Positions 50,426 to 59,083 of a DNA stretch of 64,000 nt are shown here, one piece after another. The DNA comes from Ruminococcus sp. (GTDB taxonomy: Bacteria > Bacillota > Clostridia > Oscillospirales > Acutalibacteraceae): NCBI GenBank assembly GCA_017411835.1, contig JAFQPG010000007.1, forward strand, positions 1 to 64,000, given 5' to 3'. Under the pieces are notes generated by a model. It was not told the origin of the DNA. It saw only the letters and a list, made by a program, of their open reading frames with translations, and did no database searches. A program made the translations under genes and the position numbers. Positions within the stretch are counted from its first letter, which is position 1. Each line of letters opens with the position of its first letter.

Positions 50426-52777
50426 ATGATTAACAAAATCGTAAAGCGCGACGGCAGAGCTGTTGACTTTGATTTAGACAAAATCGCACAAGCTATTTAC
50501 AAAGCAGCGCAGGCTATCGGCGGTAACGACTACACCGCGGCAAACGAACTCGCACAGAAGGTTTGCGAATATTTAGAGGCTGAGCAAAACACCGACACAC
50601 CTACTGTTGAGCACGTACAGGACACAGTAGAAAAGGTGCTTATCGAAAACGGCCACGCAAGAACTGCAAAGGAATTTATCCTTTATCGTGCAGAGCGTAC
50701 ACGTGTTCGTGAAATGAATACAAAGCTGATGAAGATTTACGAGGACCTCACATTTATGTCAGCTAAGGATAACGACGTTAAGCGTGAAAACGCTAACATC
50801 GACGGCGACACCGCTATGGGTACTATGCTCAAATACGGTAGCGAGGGTGCTAAGCAGTTCTACGAAATGTATATCTTAAACCCTAAGCACGCTAAGGCTC
50901 ACAGAAATGGTGACATTCATATTCACGATCTCGACTTCTTAACACTTACTACTACCTGCTGTCAGATTGACTTGCTTAAGCTTTTCAAAGACGGTTTCTC
51001 AACAGGTCACGGCTTTATCAGAGAGCCTAACGACATCGCGTCATACTCAGCTTTAGCTTGTATTGCTATCCAGTCTAACCAAAACGACCAGCACGGCGGT
51101 CAGTCAGTTCCTAACTTTGACTACGCTATGGCTCCGGGCGTTGCTAAAACCTATAGAAAATTATACAGAAAGAATATTGCTAGAGCTGTTGAGCTTATCG
51201 AAGAGGTAGAAGACACAGCATCTGTACTAGAAAACATCTGCGACAAGGCAGAAGAACTTACATCTGACGCTCCTAAGCTCGAAGCAGGCAAAGAGTATAT
51301 GGCTAAAGAGCTTGAACTTTTAGCTCAAGCTTACGGCGATAAGTCTGCAGGTAAAATCCAGCGCTTTGCTTTAAAGCACGCTGAAAAGGAAATTGACCGC
51401 GCTACTTTCCAGGCTATGGAAGCTTTAGTTCACAACCTGAACACTATGCACTCACGTGCAGGTGCACAGATTCCATTCTCTTCTATCAACTACGGCACAG
51501 ATACTTCTCCTGAAGGCAGACTCGTTATCAAAAACGTTATGCTCGCAACCGAAGAGGGGCTTGGCAACGGCGAAACTCCTATCTTCCCTATCCATATCTT
51601 CAAGGTAAAAGAGGGCGTAAACTACAACGAAGGCGACCCTAACTACGATTTGTTCAAGCTTTCTTTCAGAGTTTCTGCAAAACGTCTATTCCCTAACTAT
51701 TCATTTATTGATGCTCCATACAACCTCCAGTATTACAAGGAAGGTCACCCTGAAACAGAAATCGCGTATATGGGTTGCCGTACTCGTGTTATCGGCAACG
51801 TACACGATAAAGAAAGAGAAATTACATACGGCAGAGGTAACTTAAGCTTTACTTCCATCAACCTCCCTCGTCTTGCTATTTTATCAAACAAGAATGTTGA
51901 CTTCTTCTTTGAACAGCTCGACAGAATGCTTGATTTAGTTATCGACCAGTTGCTCGAAAGATTTGAAATTCAGTGTCAGAAATGCGTAAGAAACTATCCA
52001 TTCTTAATGGGTCAGGGCATCTGGATTGACTCTGACAAGCTTTCTATCGACGACGAAGTAAGAGATGTTTTAAGACATGGCACACTTTCCTGTGGCTTTA
52101 TCGGCCTTGCTGAAACACTCAAAGCGCTCATTGGCAAGCACCATGGTGAAACCGAAGAGGCTCAGCGTTTAGGTCTTGAGATTATTGGCTTTATGAGAAA
52201 GAAGATGGACAAAGCGTCTGAGAAATATCAGCTTAATTTCTCACTTCTCGCTACTCCTGCTGAGGGTCTGTCAGGCAGATTTGTTCGTATGGACAAACAG
52301 CGTTTCGGCGTTATCCCTGGCGTTACAGACAGAAACTACTACACTAACTCATTCCACATTCCTGTATATTATCCAATCGGTGCTTTTGATAAAATCAAGC
52401 TTGAAGCTCCATACCACAACTTAACAAATGCAGGCCACATCTCCTACGTTGAGCTTGATGGCGACCCATCACAGAACCTAGATGCATTTGAGCAGGTTGT
52501 AAGATGTATGAAAGAATCAGGCATCGGCTACGGCTCTATCAACCACCCTGTTGACAGAGACCCTGTATGCGGACACACCGGTATTATCGGCGATGTATGT
52601 CCTAAGTGTGGTCGTAAGGAAGGCTCAAGCGGTGTTGGCTTTGAAAGAATCAGAAGAATCACCGGCTACCTTGTTGGTACTGTTGACCGCTTTAACAACG
52701 CTAAGCGTGCTGAGGTTGAAGACCGAGTTAAGCACTCTTTGGGCGAAAGCGGACTTAGCGAAGCTGAGGCGGTATAA
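50426..52777 (+). CDS. nrdD: Anaerobic ribonucleoside-triphosphate reductase
   Basis: A 783-aa class III reductase that makes dNTPs without oxygen. N-terminal ATP-cone (about 3-95; VKRDGRAVDFDLDKIAQAIYKAA) for allosteric dATP control, ten-stranded barrel, a C-terminal Cys cluster (VCGHTGIIGDVCPKCG) for zinc, and the glycyl-radical loop RRITGYLVGTVDRFNNAK near 745-765. Activated by NrdG, whose gene starts on the last base of this stop. GGGGGAG site. Two NrdR boxes upstream. Confidence 0.96.
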   Translation: MINKIVKRDGRAVDFDLDKIAQAIYKAAQAIGGNDYTAANELAQKVCEYLEAEQNTDTPTVEHVQDTVEKVLIENGHARTAKEFILYRAERTRVREMNTKLMKIYEDLTFMSAKDNDVKRENANIDGDTAMGTMLKYGSEGAKQFYEMYILNPKHAKAHRNGDIHIHDLDFLTLTTTCCQIDLLKLFKDGFSTGHGFIREPNDIASYSALACIAIQSNQNDQHGGQSVPNFDYAMAPGVAKTYRKLYRKNIARAVELIEEVEDTASVLENICDKAEELTSDAPKLEAGKEYMAKELELLAQAYGDKSAGKIQRFALKHAEKEIDRATFQAMEALVHNLNTMHSRAGAQIPFSSINYGTDTSPEGRLVIKNVMLATEEGLGNGETPIFPIHIFKVKEGVNYNEGDPNYDLFKLSFRVSAKRLFPNYSFIDAPYNLQYYKEGHPETEIAYMGCRTRVIGNVHDKEREITYGRGNLSFTSINLPRLAILSNKNVDFFFEQLDRMLDLVIDQLLERFEIQCQKCVRNYPFLMGQGIWIDSDKLSIDDEVRDVLRHGTLSCGFIGLAETLKALIGKHHGETEEAQRLGLEIIGFMRKKMDKASEKYQLNFSLLATPAEGLSGRFVRMDKQRFGVIPGVTDRNYYTNSFHIPVYYPIGAFDKIKLEAPYHNLTNAGHISYVELDGDPSQNLDAFEQVVRCMKESGIGYGSINHPVDRDPVCGHTGIIGDVCPKCGRKEGSSGVGFERIRRITGYLVGTVDRFNNAKRAEVEDRVKHSLGESGLSEAEAV

Positions 52778-53283
52778 TGCCGAAACTTCGACTTGCAGGC
52801 GTAATCAGAAATTCGATTGTTGACGGCCCTGGTATAAGGATGACTGTCTTTACCCAAGGCTGTCCGCATCACTGCAAAGGATGTCATAACGAGCAGACGT
52901 GGGACTTTGAGGGCGGATACGATTCGTCTACCGAGCGTATTTTAGAAGAGCTTAAAAAAGACCCGCTTATTAGAGGCCTGACCTTTTCGGGTGGCGAACC
53001 GTTTTGTCAGGCAGAGGCTCTGTCGGTTTTAGCAAAAGAAGCAAAAGCTCAAGGCTATGACATCTTCTGCTACACAGGTTACACCTTTGAAAAGCTGTGC
53101 TCACAGTTTGACACACACCCTGAATATAAAGAGCTGCTCACTTACTGCGACTGGCTTGTTGACGGTCCGTTTATTTTAGAGGAGCGCTCTCTGATGCTCA
53201 AATTCAGGGGCAGTAAAAATCAGCGTATTTTAGACGTTAAACGCTCGCTTGAACAAGAAAAGGCTGTCGACGCTGATATTTAA
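52777..53283 (+). CDS. nrdG: Anaerobic ribonucleotide reductase activating protein
   Basis: A 168-aa radical-SAM activase that installs the glycyl radical in NrdD. CPHHCKGC (about 29-36) is the 4Fe-4S cysteine motif; LTFSGGEPFCQ is the SAM-binding GGE motif. Start overlaps nrdD (TAATG), with GAGGCGG in the nrdD end. Ordinary length for the family. Confidence 0.95.
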   Translation: MPKLRLAGVIRNSIVDGPGIRMTVFTQGCPHHCKGCHNEQTWDFEGGYDSSTERILEELKKDPLIRGLTFSGGEPFCQAEALSVLAKEAKAQGYDIFCYTGYTFEKLCSQFDTHPEYKELLTYCDWLVDGPFILEERSLMLKFRGSKNQRILDVKRSLEQEKAVDADI

Positions 53284-53314
53284 ATTTTTAAAAAAACAGA
53301 AACCTTACATAGAT

Positions 53315-53348
53315 AAAAGGCTGGCGGATTTTATTCCGTCAGCCTTTT
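53315..53348 (+). terminator. Terminator of nrdDG
   Basis: AAAAGGCTG.CGGA and its complement form a stem with one wobble around a 5-nt loop, followed by only a short T-run from the stem itself. About 30 bp past the nrdG stop. Confidence 0.7.
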
Positions 53349-53387
53349 ACGTTGTATTGCCTTTACAGATTATTTGTCAAACATTTC

Positions 53388-53415
53388 TTGTTTTATTTTT
53401 TGTGCGTGATATAAT
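53388..53415 (+). promoter_or_regulatory. Promoter of the dockerin beta-lactamase-fold gene
   Basis: TTGTTT, 16-bp spacer, TATAAT at 53410-53415, with an extended -10 TGA, 22 bp before the ATG. Confidence 0.6.
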
Positions 53416-53437
53416 AGATTCAGAAAGGGTGGCTAAA

Positions 53438-54781
53438 ATGAAACTTAAAAAAATAATCAGTATATTTCTTTCACTTTTAATGTTCTTAACAGCATTTGTT
53501 ATTCCCGTAAATGCTACCGGTAAATCCGACTTATCAACTGTTAATGCAATAAGTAAAGACGATATCGCGTCTGTTTCTTCATTGCAGGCATACCAAAATT
53601 ATCTCGATAGAATAGTCACACTTAAAGACTTTTCGGGTGTTGCTTATGTAACCCAAAATGGTCGTGTTCTGTGCCAAAGTGCAAATGGTATGCAAAACAC
53701 TGCCGACAGCAAAAATATGACTATCGACTCTCTGTTTCCTGTTGGTTCAGTGTCCAAGCAATTTTGTGCTACAGCAATTCTCTTGTTACAAGAGCAAGGA
53801 AAACTAAGCGTTGATGAAAAAATAACCAAGTATTTTCCTGAATATGAAATTGGAAAAGACATTACTATAAAGCATCTGCTTAGTATGCGCTCCGGTATTC
53901 GTGACCATGTTAATCCTGATTACGCTTACACAGGTCACGAAATTCCATTTGAAGAATATACCGTAACTAAAACTGCAACCGCAAGCGAGAATAAGCAGAT
54001 AATTACAGATTGGCTCTTCACACAACATTTGAAATTTTCTCCGGGCAACAATTTCTCCTACTCAAACTCGAACTTCTTGCTTTTATCAATGATTGTAGAG
54101 CAGGTATCAGGTATGAGCTACAGCGATTTTGTTAAGCAAAATATTTTTGAACCTCTGAAAATGACAAATACAGGTTTTTGCGAGGAGCTTGTAGATTCTC
54201 CTGATTTAGCAGAGCATCATATGGATGGTGAACTTATCGAGCCTTATCACCGCGGTTTATCCCACGGCGCAGGCGACATCGTTTCAAACGCAAAAGATAT
54301 GGATAAATGGTTGACCTCTTTATCTGATTGCACACTCCTCAGCGAGAAAAGCTTTAAAGAAATGACAACCGACTATTCCTTTGGTGATGGTTACGGCTTT
54401 GGTATTATGATTGATGAAAGTAATGGCTCTATTTATCACGCGGGCAACTTTGCATCATACGAATCTATGGTAATCATTTTCCCTGCAGAAGACATTAACA
54501 TTTTTGTTGTTACCAATGATGTAGAAAAAATGTATAAAAAAAATCTTCCTATGAATACTTTTGCGTTTGCAATCAGCAAAAAAGTCAACAGTGGCATAAT
54601 GCTGGGTGATGTTGATGGCGACAATGAGGTTTCAATTTTAGATGCAACCGCTATCCAGCTGCATATCGCACAACGTAAAACTCTGACAGACGAGCAGATT
54701 GAGCGTGGCGACACAGATGCAGACGGAGAGCTTTCAATTCTTGATGCATGTGCCATTCAGCTTTTTATCGCCAACAAGTAA
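53438..54781 (+). CDS. Secreted class-C beta-lactamase-fold hydrolase with dockerin
   Basis: A 447-aa exported protein: signal peptide (1-27), a serine-hydrolase domain of the beta-lactamase/D-Ala carboxypeptidase C family (about 45-370) with SVSK (Ser104, Lys107), YSN (about 207-209) and HAGN (about 334-337), then a type-I dockerin (about 389-447; GDVDGDNEVSILDATAIQ and GDTDADGELSILDACAIQ). Likely a peptidase, esterase or D-amino-acid amidase rather than antibiotic resistance. The dockerin would place it on a cohesin scaffold. Start at 53438 has AAAGGGTGG. Confidence 0.87.
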   Translation: MKLKKIISIFLSLLMFLTAFVIPVNATGKSDLSTVNAISKDDIASVSSLQAYQNYLDRIVTLKDFSGVAYVTQNGRVLCQSANGMQNTADSKNMTIDSLFPVGSVSKQFCATAILLLQEQGKLSVDEKITKYFPEYEIGKDITIKHLLSMRSGIRDHVNPDYAYTGHEIPFEEYTVTKTATASENKQIITDWLFTQHLKFSPGNNFSYSNSNFLLLSMIVEQVSGMSYSDFVKQNIFEPLKMTNTGFCEELVDSPDLAEHHMDGELIEPYHRGLSHGAGDIVSNAKDMDKWLTSLSDCTLLSEKSFKEMTTDYSFGDGYGFGIMIDESNGSIYHAGNFASYESMVIIFPAEDINIFVVTNDVEKMYKKNLPMNTFAFAISKKVNSGIMLGDVDGDNEVSILDATAIQLHIAQRKTLTDEQIERGDTDADGELSILDACAIQLFIANK

Positions 54782-54820
54782 CTATAAGCTTTTTTAGGCA
54801 ATAAACATAATTAACCATTA

Positions 54821-54852
54821 AAAAAACACAGGGCTCATTCCCTGTGTTTTTT
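54821..54852. terminator. Convergent bidirectional terminator
   Basis: AAAACACAGGG and CCCTGTGTTTT form a perfect stem with a 6-nt loop and A/T-runs on both sides, between two convergent genes. Confidence 0.88.
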
Positions 54853-54868
54853 CTTTACTATATAGCTT

Positions 54869-55495
54869 TTATAATAATTCCTTAGCAACATCTTTTATTT
54901 CTTCAAAAGAATTAATTACCGCATCGTATTTTTCAACCTCGCCAAAGCCGTAGGACGCATATACGAATGGAATTTTTGCATCTTTTGCGGCATCTTCGTC
55001 GCTTTTGGTATCGCCGACGTAAATCGCCTTATCTATGCCGTTTCTATTCATTACAAGTCTTATGTTTTCTCCCTTAGAAAGCTTTGATGAGCCGGCGCAT
55101 TCGTAGTCGTATAATATTTCTTTTAGAGAATAATGTGTTAAAAAAGCATTTAAATACCCGCTCTGACAATTTGACACAATCATAAGCTTGTATTTTTCTT
55201 TTAAAACATTAAGCATTTTCATAACACCGTCGTACATATTAGCTCCGTGCTCGATAAGATACGTCTGCTCTGCTTTAAAAATCTCGCCTATGAGCGACTC
55301 TGCTTCATCTTTTTCTATGCCTGTAAAAAAGTCGTCAACAAACTGCGCTTTATTTTTTCCCATAAGAGAGCTCATAATTTCCTTTGTCATTTTAAGCTGT
55401 GGACATTTTTTTAAGAGCACCATATTCCATATATCAACCACCGTGTCGCTTGTATCCCACAGCGTGCCGTCTAAATCAAAAATTATTGCTTTCAT
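54869..55495 (-). CDS. HAD family hydrolase (phosphoglycolate phosphatase-like)
   Basis: A 208-aa HAD phosphatase with the DxDxT motif IIFDLDGTLWDTS (Asp8, Asp10), a helical cap of the subclass I type (about 18-85), Ser/Thr in IVSNCQSGY, and the acidic motif YVGDTKSDEDAAKDAKIPFVYASYGFG. Substrate unknown. Start at 55495 follows GGGTGAT; an ATG four codons upstream is less supported. Confidence 0.88.
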   Translation of the reverse strand: MKAIIFDLDGTLWDTSDTVVDIWNMVLLKKCPQLKMTKEIMSSLMGKNKAQFVDDFFTGIEKDEAESLIGEIFKAEQTYLIEHGANMYDGVMKMLNVLKEKYKLMIVSNCQSGYLNAFLTHYSLKEILYDYECAGSSKLSKGENIRLVMNRNGIDKAIYVGDTKSDEDAAKDAKIPFVYASYGFGEVEKYDAVINSFEEIKDVAKELL

Positions 55496-55651
55496 ATTAT
55501 CACCCAAATTATATTATACTACTGAAAGAACTATTTTTAAAGGGGTACTATATCCGTCATTTTTCACATAATAATGGGAGAATGTTTGTGTAGAATTAAG
55601 TCTTAGTTTGTGATAAAATTATGGTATGTATAAACTGAAAGGACGTTTTTT

Positions 55652-55999
55652 ATGATAGTTAAAGACATTATTGATATTTTACAGGGCGAGGTTATCTGCG
55701 AAGGCGACCTTGATCACGAAATAAAAACCGCCTGCGGCAGCGATATGATGAGCGACGTGCTGGCTTTTGTTAAAGACCAGTCTGTACTGCTCACAGGTCT
55801 TGTAAATCCACAGGTAGTAAGAACTGCTGAAATGATGGATATGGCGTGCATTGTATTTGTTAGAGGCAAAGAGCCTGACGAGTCTATCATTAAGCTTGCT
55901 CAGTCACGCGACATCACCCTTATCAAAACCCGTTTCAGGATGTTTACCGCTTGCGGTCTGCTGTATTCAAACGGTTTATCAGGAGGCTGTGACGTATGA
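55652..55999 (+). CDS. DRTGG domain protein (hydrogenase-locus regulator)
   Basis: A 115-aa soluble protein resembling the DRTGG domain seen in HPr kinase and Pta: LQGEVICEGDLDHEIKTACGSDMMSDVLAFV and TGLVNPQVVRTAEMMDMACIVFVRGK. DRTGG genes of this size are usual neighbours of HydS-like hydrogenases in Clostridia. Probably a ligand-sensing or adaptor protein. AAAGGACG site; overlaps the next gene by 4 bp. Confidence 0.8.
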   Translation: MIVKDIIDILQGEVICEGDLDHEIKTACGSDMMSDVLAFVKDQSVLLTGLVNPQVVRTAEMMDMACIVFVRGKEPDESIIKLAQSRDITLIKTRFRMFTACGLLYSNGLSGGCDV

Positions 56000-56421
56000 G
56001 TGCAATTCATTTAAGATACGAAGTACCCGGCGATGATTTCACCAGAGCAGGTGAAGCGAGCGGTGCTGTCAAAAAGCGTTTAAAGGCTTTGGGCTACAAC
56101 CCCGATGCTATCAGACGAGTAGCGATTGCTATGTACGAAGCTGAAATTAATATGGTTATCCACGCCGAGGGTGGCTACTGCGACGTTGACATCTACCCTG
56201 ACAGAGTTGAAGTTCTGCTTGCTGATAAAGGTCCGGGTATTCCGGACGTCGAGAAGGCTATGCAGGCTGGCTTTTCTACCGCGCCTGACAACGTACGAAA
56301 CTTAGGCTTTGGTGCGGGTATGGGTTTACCAAACATTAAAAAGTACACCGACGATATGCGTATCGAAACTGAAATCGGCGTCGGTACAAACCTTTATTTA
56401 ACCGTTAAAGTTAACAACTAA
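55996..56421 (+). CDS. Anti-sigma-factor-like ATPase (RsbW/SpoIIAB-type HATPase)
   Basis: A 141-aa GHKL ATPase without a histidine phosphoacceptor. N-box YEAEINMVIHA, G1 box ADKGPGIPD, G2 box GAGMGLPNIKKY. Homologues act as serine kinases in partner-switching. No sigma factor or antagonist gene is next to it. It sits between a DRTGG protein and the HydS-like protein, so it probably receives the redox signal. AGGAGG site. Confidence 0.88.
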   Translation: MSAIHLRYEVPGDDFTRAGEASGAVKKRLKALGYNPDAIRRVAIAMYEAEINMVIHAEGGYCDVDIYPDRVEVLLADKGPGIPDVEKAMQAGFSTAPDNVRNLGFGAGMGLPNIKKYTDDMRIETEIGVGTNLYLTVKVNN

Positions 56422-56452
56422 ATCTACTATATTTACATAAGAGGTAAGGAAA

Positions 56453-57727
56453 ATGCAAAAGTATTTTCACTCTGTTGAGCTTGAAGCAGACAAGTGTTGT
56501 GGCTGTACTAACTGCCTAAAGCGTTGCCCTACTGAAGCTATCCGCGTTCACGACGGCAAGGCTACTATCCTGTCTGAGCGTTGCATCGACTGTGGCGAGT
56601 GTATCCGCATCTGTCCACACCGCGCTAAAAAAGCTCACTCATCAACAATCGAAGAAATTGAAAATTATAAAATCAAGGTTGCTATCCCTGCACCTGCACT
56701 TTTCGGTCAGTTCTCTAACCTTGACGATATAGACATCGTCTTAAACGGTCTTAGAGCTATCGGTTTTGACTTTATTTTTGAGGTATCCCGCGCCGCAGAG
56801 CTCGTATCAGAAGCGACAAGAAAGCTCATTAATGAAGGAAAACTCAACAAGCCGATTATCAGCTCGGCTTGTCCTGCTGTCGTACGACTTATTAAAATTC
56901 GTTTTCCTGATTTATGCGACAATGTTATGCCGATTTTGGCTCCGATGGAAATCGCGGCAAGGCTTGCAAGAAAAGAAGTTAAAAATCAAACAGGTTTGCC
57001 TGACGAAGAAATCGGCGTGTTCTTTATTACCCCTTGCGCCGCTAAGGTTACCGAGGTGACTTCTCCGACAACAGGCGAAAAATCTGCGTGCAACGGTGCG
57101 ATCGCTATCTCTAAAATTTATCCTGCACTTACACAGGCGATGGAAAAGCTAAGCGTGCTTGAGCCTATCGCAAACTCAGGCTTAATCGGCGTTGGTTGGG
57201 CAACAAGCGGTGGAGAAAGTGCCGCTATGCTCGGCGATAAATATCTTGCAGCCGATGGCATAGAGAATGTTATTAGAGTGCTTGAAGGTCTTGAAGATGA
57301 TAAAATCCGTGACGTTGATTTTATCGAGCTAAATGCTTGCTCGGGCGGTTGTGTCGGCGGTGTTTTAACCGTTGAAAACCCGTATGTTGCGCAGGCACGT
57401 ATTCAGAATTTGCGTAAATATCTGCCTATTTCACTCAACCACTTAAAGGACGAAGAACTTGAAGAATTTATGTGGAAGGGCGAGCTTGAATTTAGTGGCG
57501 AGGGCTTCAGACTAGACGAAGATATATTCAAGGCTATGGATAAGATGGAGCAGATGGAGGAAATCTGCGCAGGTCTTCCCGGTCTTGACTGTGGCTCGTG
57601 CGGTTCTCCTACCTGTCGTGCGATGGCGGAGGATATCGTAAAAGGTATCGCTAAAGAGGGCGACTGTATCCACAAACTCAAAGAGTCTATCCAGCACATA
57701 TATGACCATTTGAAAAACACTATCTAA
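56453..57727 (+). CDS. HydS-like sensory [FeFe] hydrogenase homologue
   Basis: A 424-aa iron-sulfur protein. Two 4Fe-4S ferredoxin motifs (CCGCTNCLKRCP at 15-26, CIDCGECIRICP at 44-55), then a hydrogenase large-subunit domain with altered H-cluster motifs: SSACP (137-141) instead of TSCCP, TPCAAKVTE (about 193-201), and ELNACSGGCVGG (about 292-303). C-terminal Cys domain LDCGSCGSPTCRAMAED (about 379-395). Ala replaces the proton-transfer Cys, so it probably senses H2 or redox state rather than turning over quickly. Confidence 0.88.
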   Translation: MQKYFHSVELEADKCCGCTNCLKRCPTEAIRVHDGKATILSERCIDCGECIRICPHRAKKAHSSTIEEIENYKIKVAIPAPALFGQFSNLDDIDIVLNGLRAIGFDFIFEVSRAAELVSEATRKLINEGKLNKPIISSACPAVVRLIKIRFPDLCDNVMPILAPMEIAARLARKEVKNQTGLPDEEIGVFFITPCAAKVTEVTSPTTGEKSACNGAIAISKIYPALTQAMEKLSVLEPIANSGLIGVGWATSGGESAAMLGDKYLAADGIENVIRVLEGLEDDKIRDVDFIELNACSGGCVGGVLTVENPYVAQARIQNLRKYLPISLNHLKDEELEEFMWKGELEFSGEGFRLDEDIFKAMDKMEQMEEICAGLPGLDCGSCGSPTCRAMAEDIVKGIAKEGDCIHKLKESIQHIYDHLKNTI

Positions 57728-57749
57728 TACGTACTAATACGGAGTTATT

Positions 57750-58079
57750 ATGAATATAAAAGAAGCTGTTGAAAAACTTAATCTTAAAATTTTGGTAGAG
57801 GGCGATTTTGAGCGTGAAATCACCGATTGCTACATCGGCGATTTGCTAAGCTGGGTTATGGGCAGAGCACCGTCTGATTCAATCTGGCTTACGGTTATGG
57901 GTAATATCAACTCGATTGCTGTCGCGTCGCTTGCTGATGTTTCCTGCATTGTGCTTGTTGAAAACGCTGCACTTGACGAGGACGCAAAAGCAAAAGCGGC
58001 TGCTCACGATATCACCATTTTGCAAAGTGAAGAAAACGCTTACCACCTATCAACTAAAATTTATGAGCTTTTAAAATAA
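57750..58079 (+). CDS. Second DRTGG-like domain protein
   Basis: A 109-aa protein similar in design to the one at 55652: KLNLKILVEGDFEREITDCYIGDLLSWVMG, IWLTVMGNINSIAVASLADVSCIVLVE. Twin DRTGG proteins flank the ATPase and HydS-like genes. Function inferred as regulatory from context. GGAG site. Confidence 0.78.
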   Translation: MNIKEAVEKLNLKILVEGDFEREITDCYIGDLLSWVMGRAPSDSIWLTVMGNINSIAVASLADVSCIVLVENAALDEDAKAKAAAHDITILQSEENAYHLSTKIYELLK

Positions 58080-58080
58080 T

Positions 58081-58791
58081 ATGAAATACTACTACGATTT
58101 GCACCTACATTCGTGCCTTTCTCCTTGCGGTGATATGGATATGACCCCGAACAATATTGTCGGTATGGCAAAGCTTTTGGGACTTGATGTCATCGCACTC
58201 ACCGACCACAACTCGACCTTAAACTGTCAGGCTGTTATTAAAGTCGGTAAAGAAAACGGGCTGTGTGTTATACCGGGTATGGAGCTGACAACAGCGGAAG
58301 AAATTCACGTTGTCTGCCTTTTCCCTACCTTAGAAAAAGCAAACGCTTTTAACGACTATGTAAAAGCACATCAGATGCAGTTTGAAAACCGCGCCGACAT
58401 TTACGGTAGACAGGTAATAATGAACGAAAACGACGAGGAAATCGAGGAGGTCAAAAACCTGCTTATTTTAGCTACCGACATCAGCGTAATGAATGTCAAA
58501 GAGCTTGTGAGCGATTTTGACGGTGTGTGCTACCCTGCCCACATCAACCGCGACAGTATGTCCATACTATCAGTACTCGGCGAAATCCCGCCCGAATGCG
58601 ATTTTACAACTGCTGAAATTTCGTCGTCGGGCGATGTTGAGCAATTAAAAGCGATGCACCCGATATTAAATAATATGCTTATTGTTAAAAACAGCGACGC
58701 ACATTACCTTCAAAATATGAAGGATAAAGAAAACTATTTCGAGCTTGATGCTTTGTCTATTGAGTCGGTGCTCGCTTTACTGAAAAATTAA
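58081..58791 (+). CDS. PHP domain phosphoesterase
   Basis: A 236-aa metal-dependent PHP protein. Metal motifs: DLHLHSCLSPCGD (His8, His10), TDHNS, PGMELTT and later YPAHINRDS and VKNSDAHYL. Such genes travel with HydS-like loci in Clostridia and Thermotogae. Substrate unknown; hydrolysis of a nucleotide or phosphate signal is one option. It starts 1 bp after the previous stop without a visible ribosome binding site, so translation is coupled. Confidence 0.88.
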   Translation: MKYYYDLHLHSCLSPCGDMDMTPNNIVGMAKLLGLDVIALTDHNSTLNCQAVIKVGKENGLCVIPGMELTTAEEIHVVCLFPTLEKANAFNDYVKAHQMQFENRADIYGRQVIMNENDEEIEEVKNLLILATDISVMNVKELVSDFDGVCYPAHINRDSMSILSVLGEIPPECDFTTAEISSSGDVEQLKAMHPILNNMLIVKNSDAHYLQNMKDKENYFELDALSIESVLALLKN

Positions 58792-58803
58792 AGCTTACTA
58801 CTA

Positions 58804-58838
58804 AACGACCGCTTGCGTGATGCAAACGGTCGTTTTTT
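58804..58838 (+). terminator. Terminator after the sensory gene group
   Basis: ACGACCG, inner TTGC, and complements form an interrupted stem, followed by TTTTTTC. It separates the DRTGG-HydS-PHP group from the hydrogenase structural genes. Confidence 0.85.
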
Positions 58839-58928
58839 CTTTTAAAGAAATTAATGTAGATTTTTTCGTCGCATTTTCTAATGCTTTTTCAGGTTAGCTT
58901 TTGCTAACTGTAATATGTGACAAAAAGT

Positions 58929-58946
58929 TTGATAAATTTTTGACAA
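58929..58946. promoter_or_regulatory. Candidate Rex operator
   Basis: TTGATAAATTTTTGACAA differs from the idealised Rex site TTGTTAAATTTTTAACAA at two symmetrical positions. It lies 39 bp upstream of the -35 element of the hydrogenase promoter. Rex senses NADH/NAD+ and controls hydrogenase and fermentation genes in Clostridia. A second small inverted repeat, GTTAGC/GCTAAC, lies at about 58893-58908. Confidence 0.55.
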
Positions 58947-58984
58947 TTTTCTTGTTTTTGGAGCAAGAAAAGCCTTTTTTTATA

Positions 58985-59013
58985 TAGACAAACGCGTGCT
59001 TTAGTGTTATAAT
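58985..59013 (+). promoter_or_regulatory. SigA-type promoter of the hydrogenase operon
   Basis: TAGACA, 17-bp spacer, TATAAT at 59008-59013, 70 bp before the first gene. Strong -10 fits high expression. Confidence 0.65.
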
Positions 59014-59083
59014 TTATTTGTGTGCATATACGAATTTTTTGCTACAATTCAAGTACATAATTTTCTAATCAGGAGGAAAAACG

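Noticed and set aside
53438..54781. Antibiotic-resistance beta-lactamase
   Set aside because: The motifs fit the broad class-C serine hydrolase family, and the dockerin points to a surface complex; no evidence for resistance.
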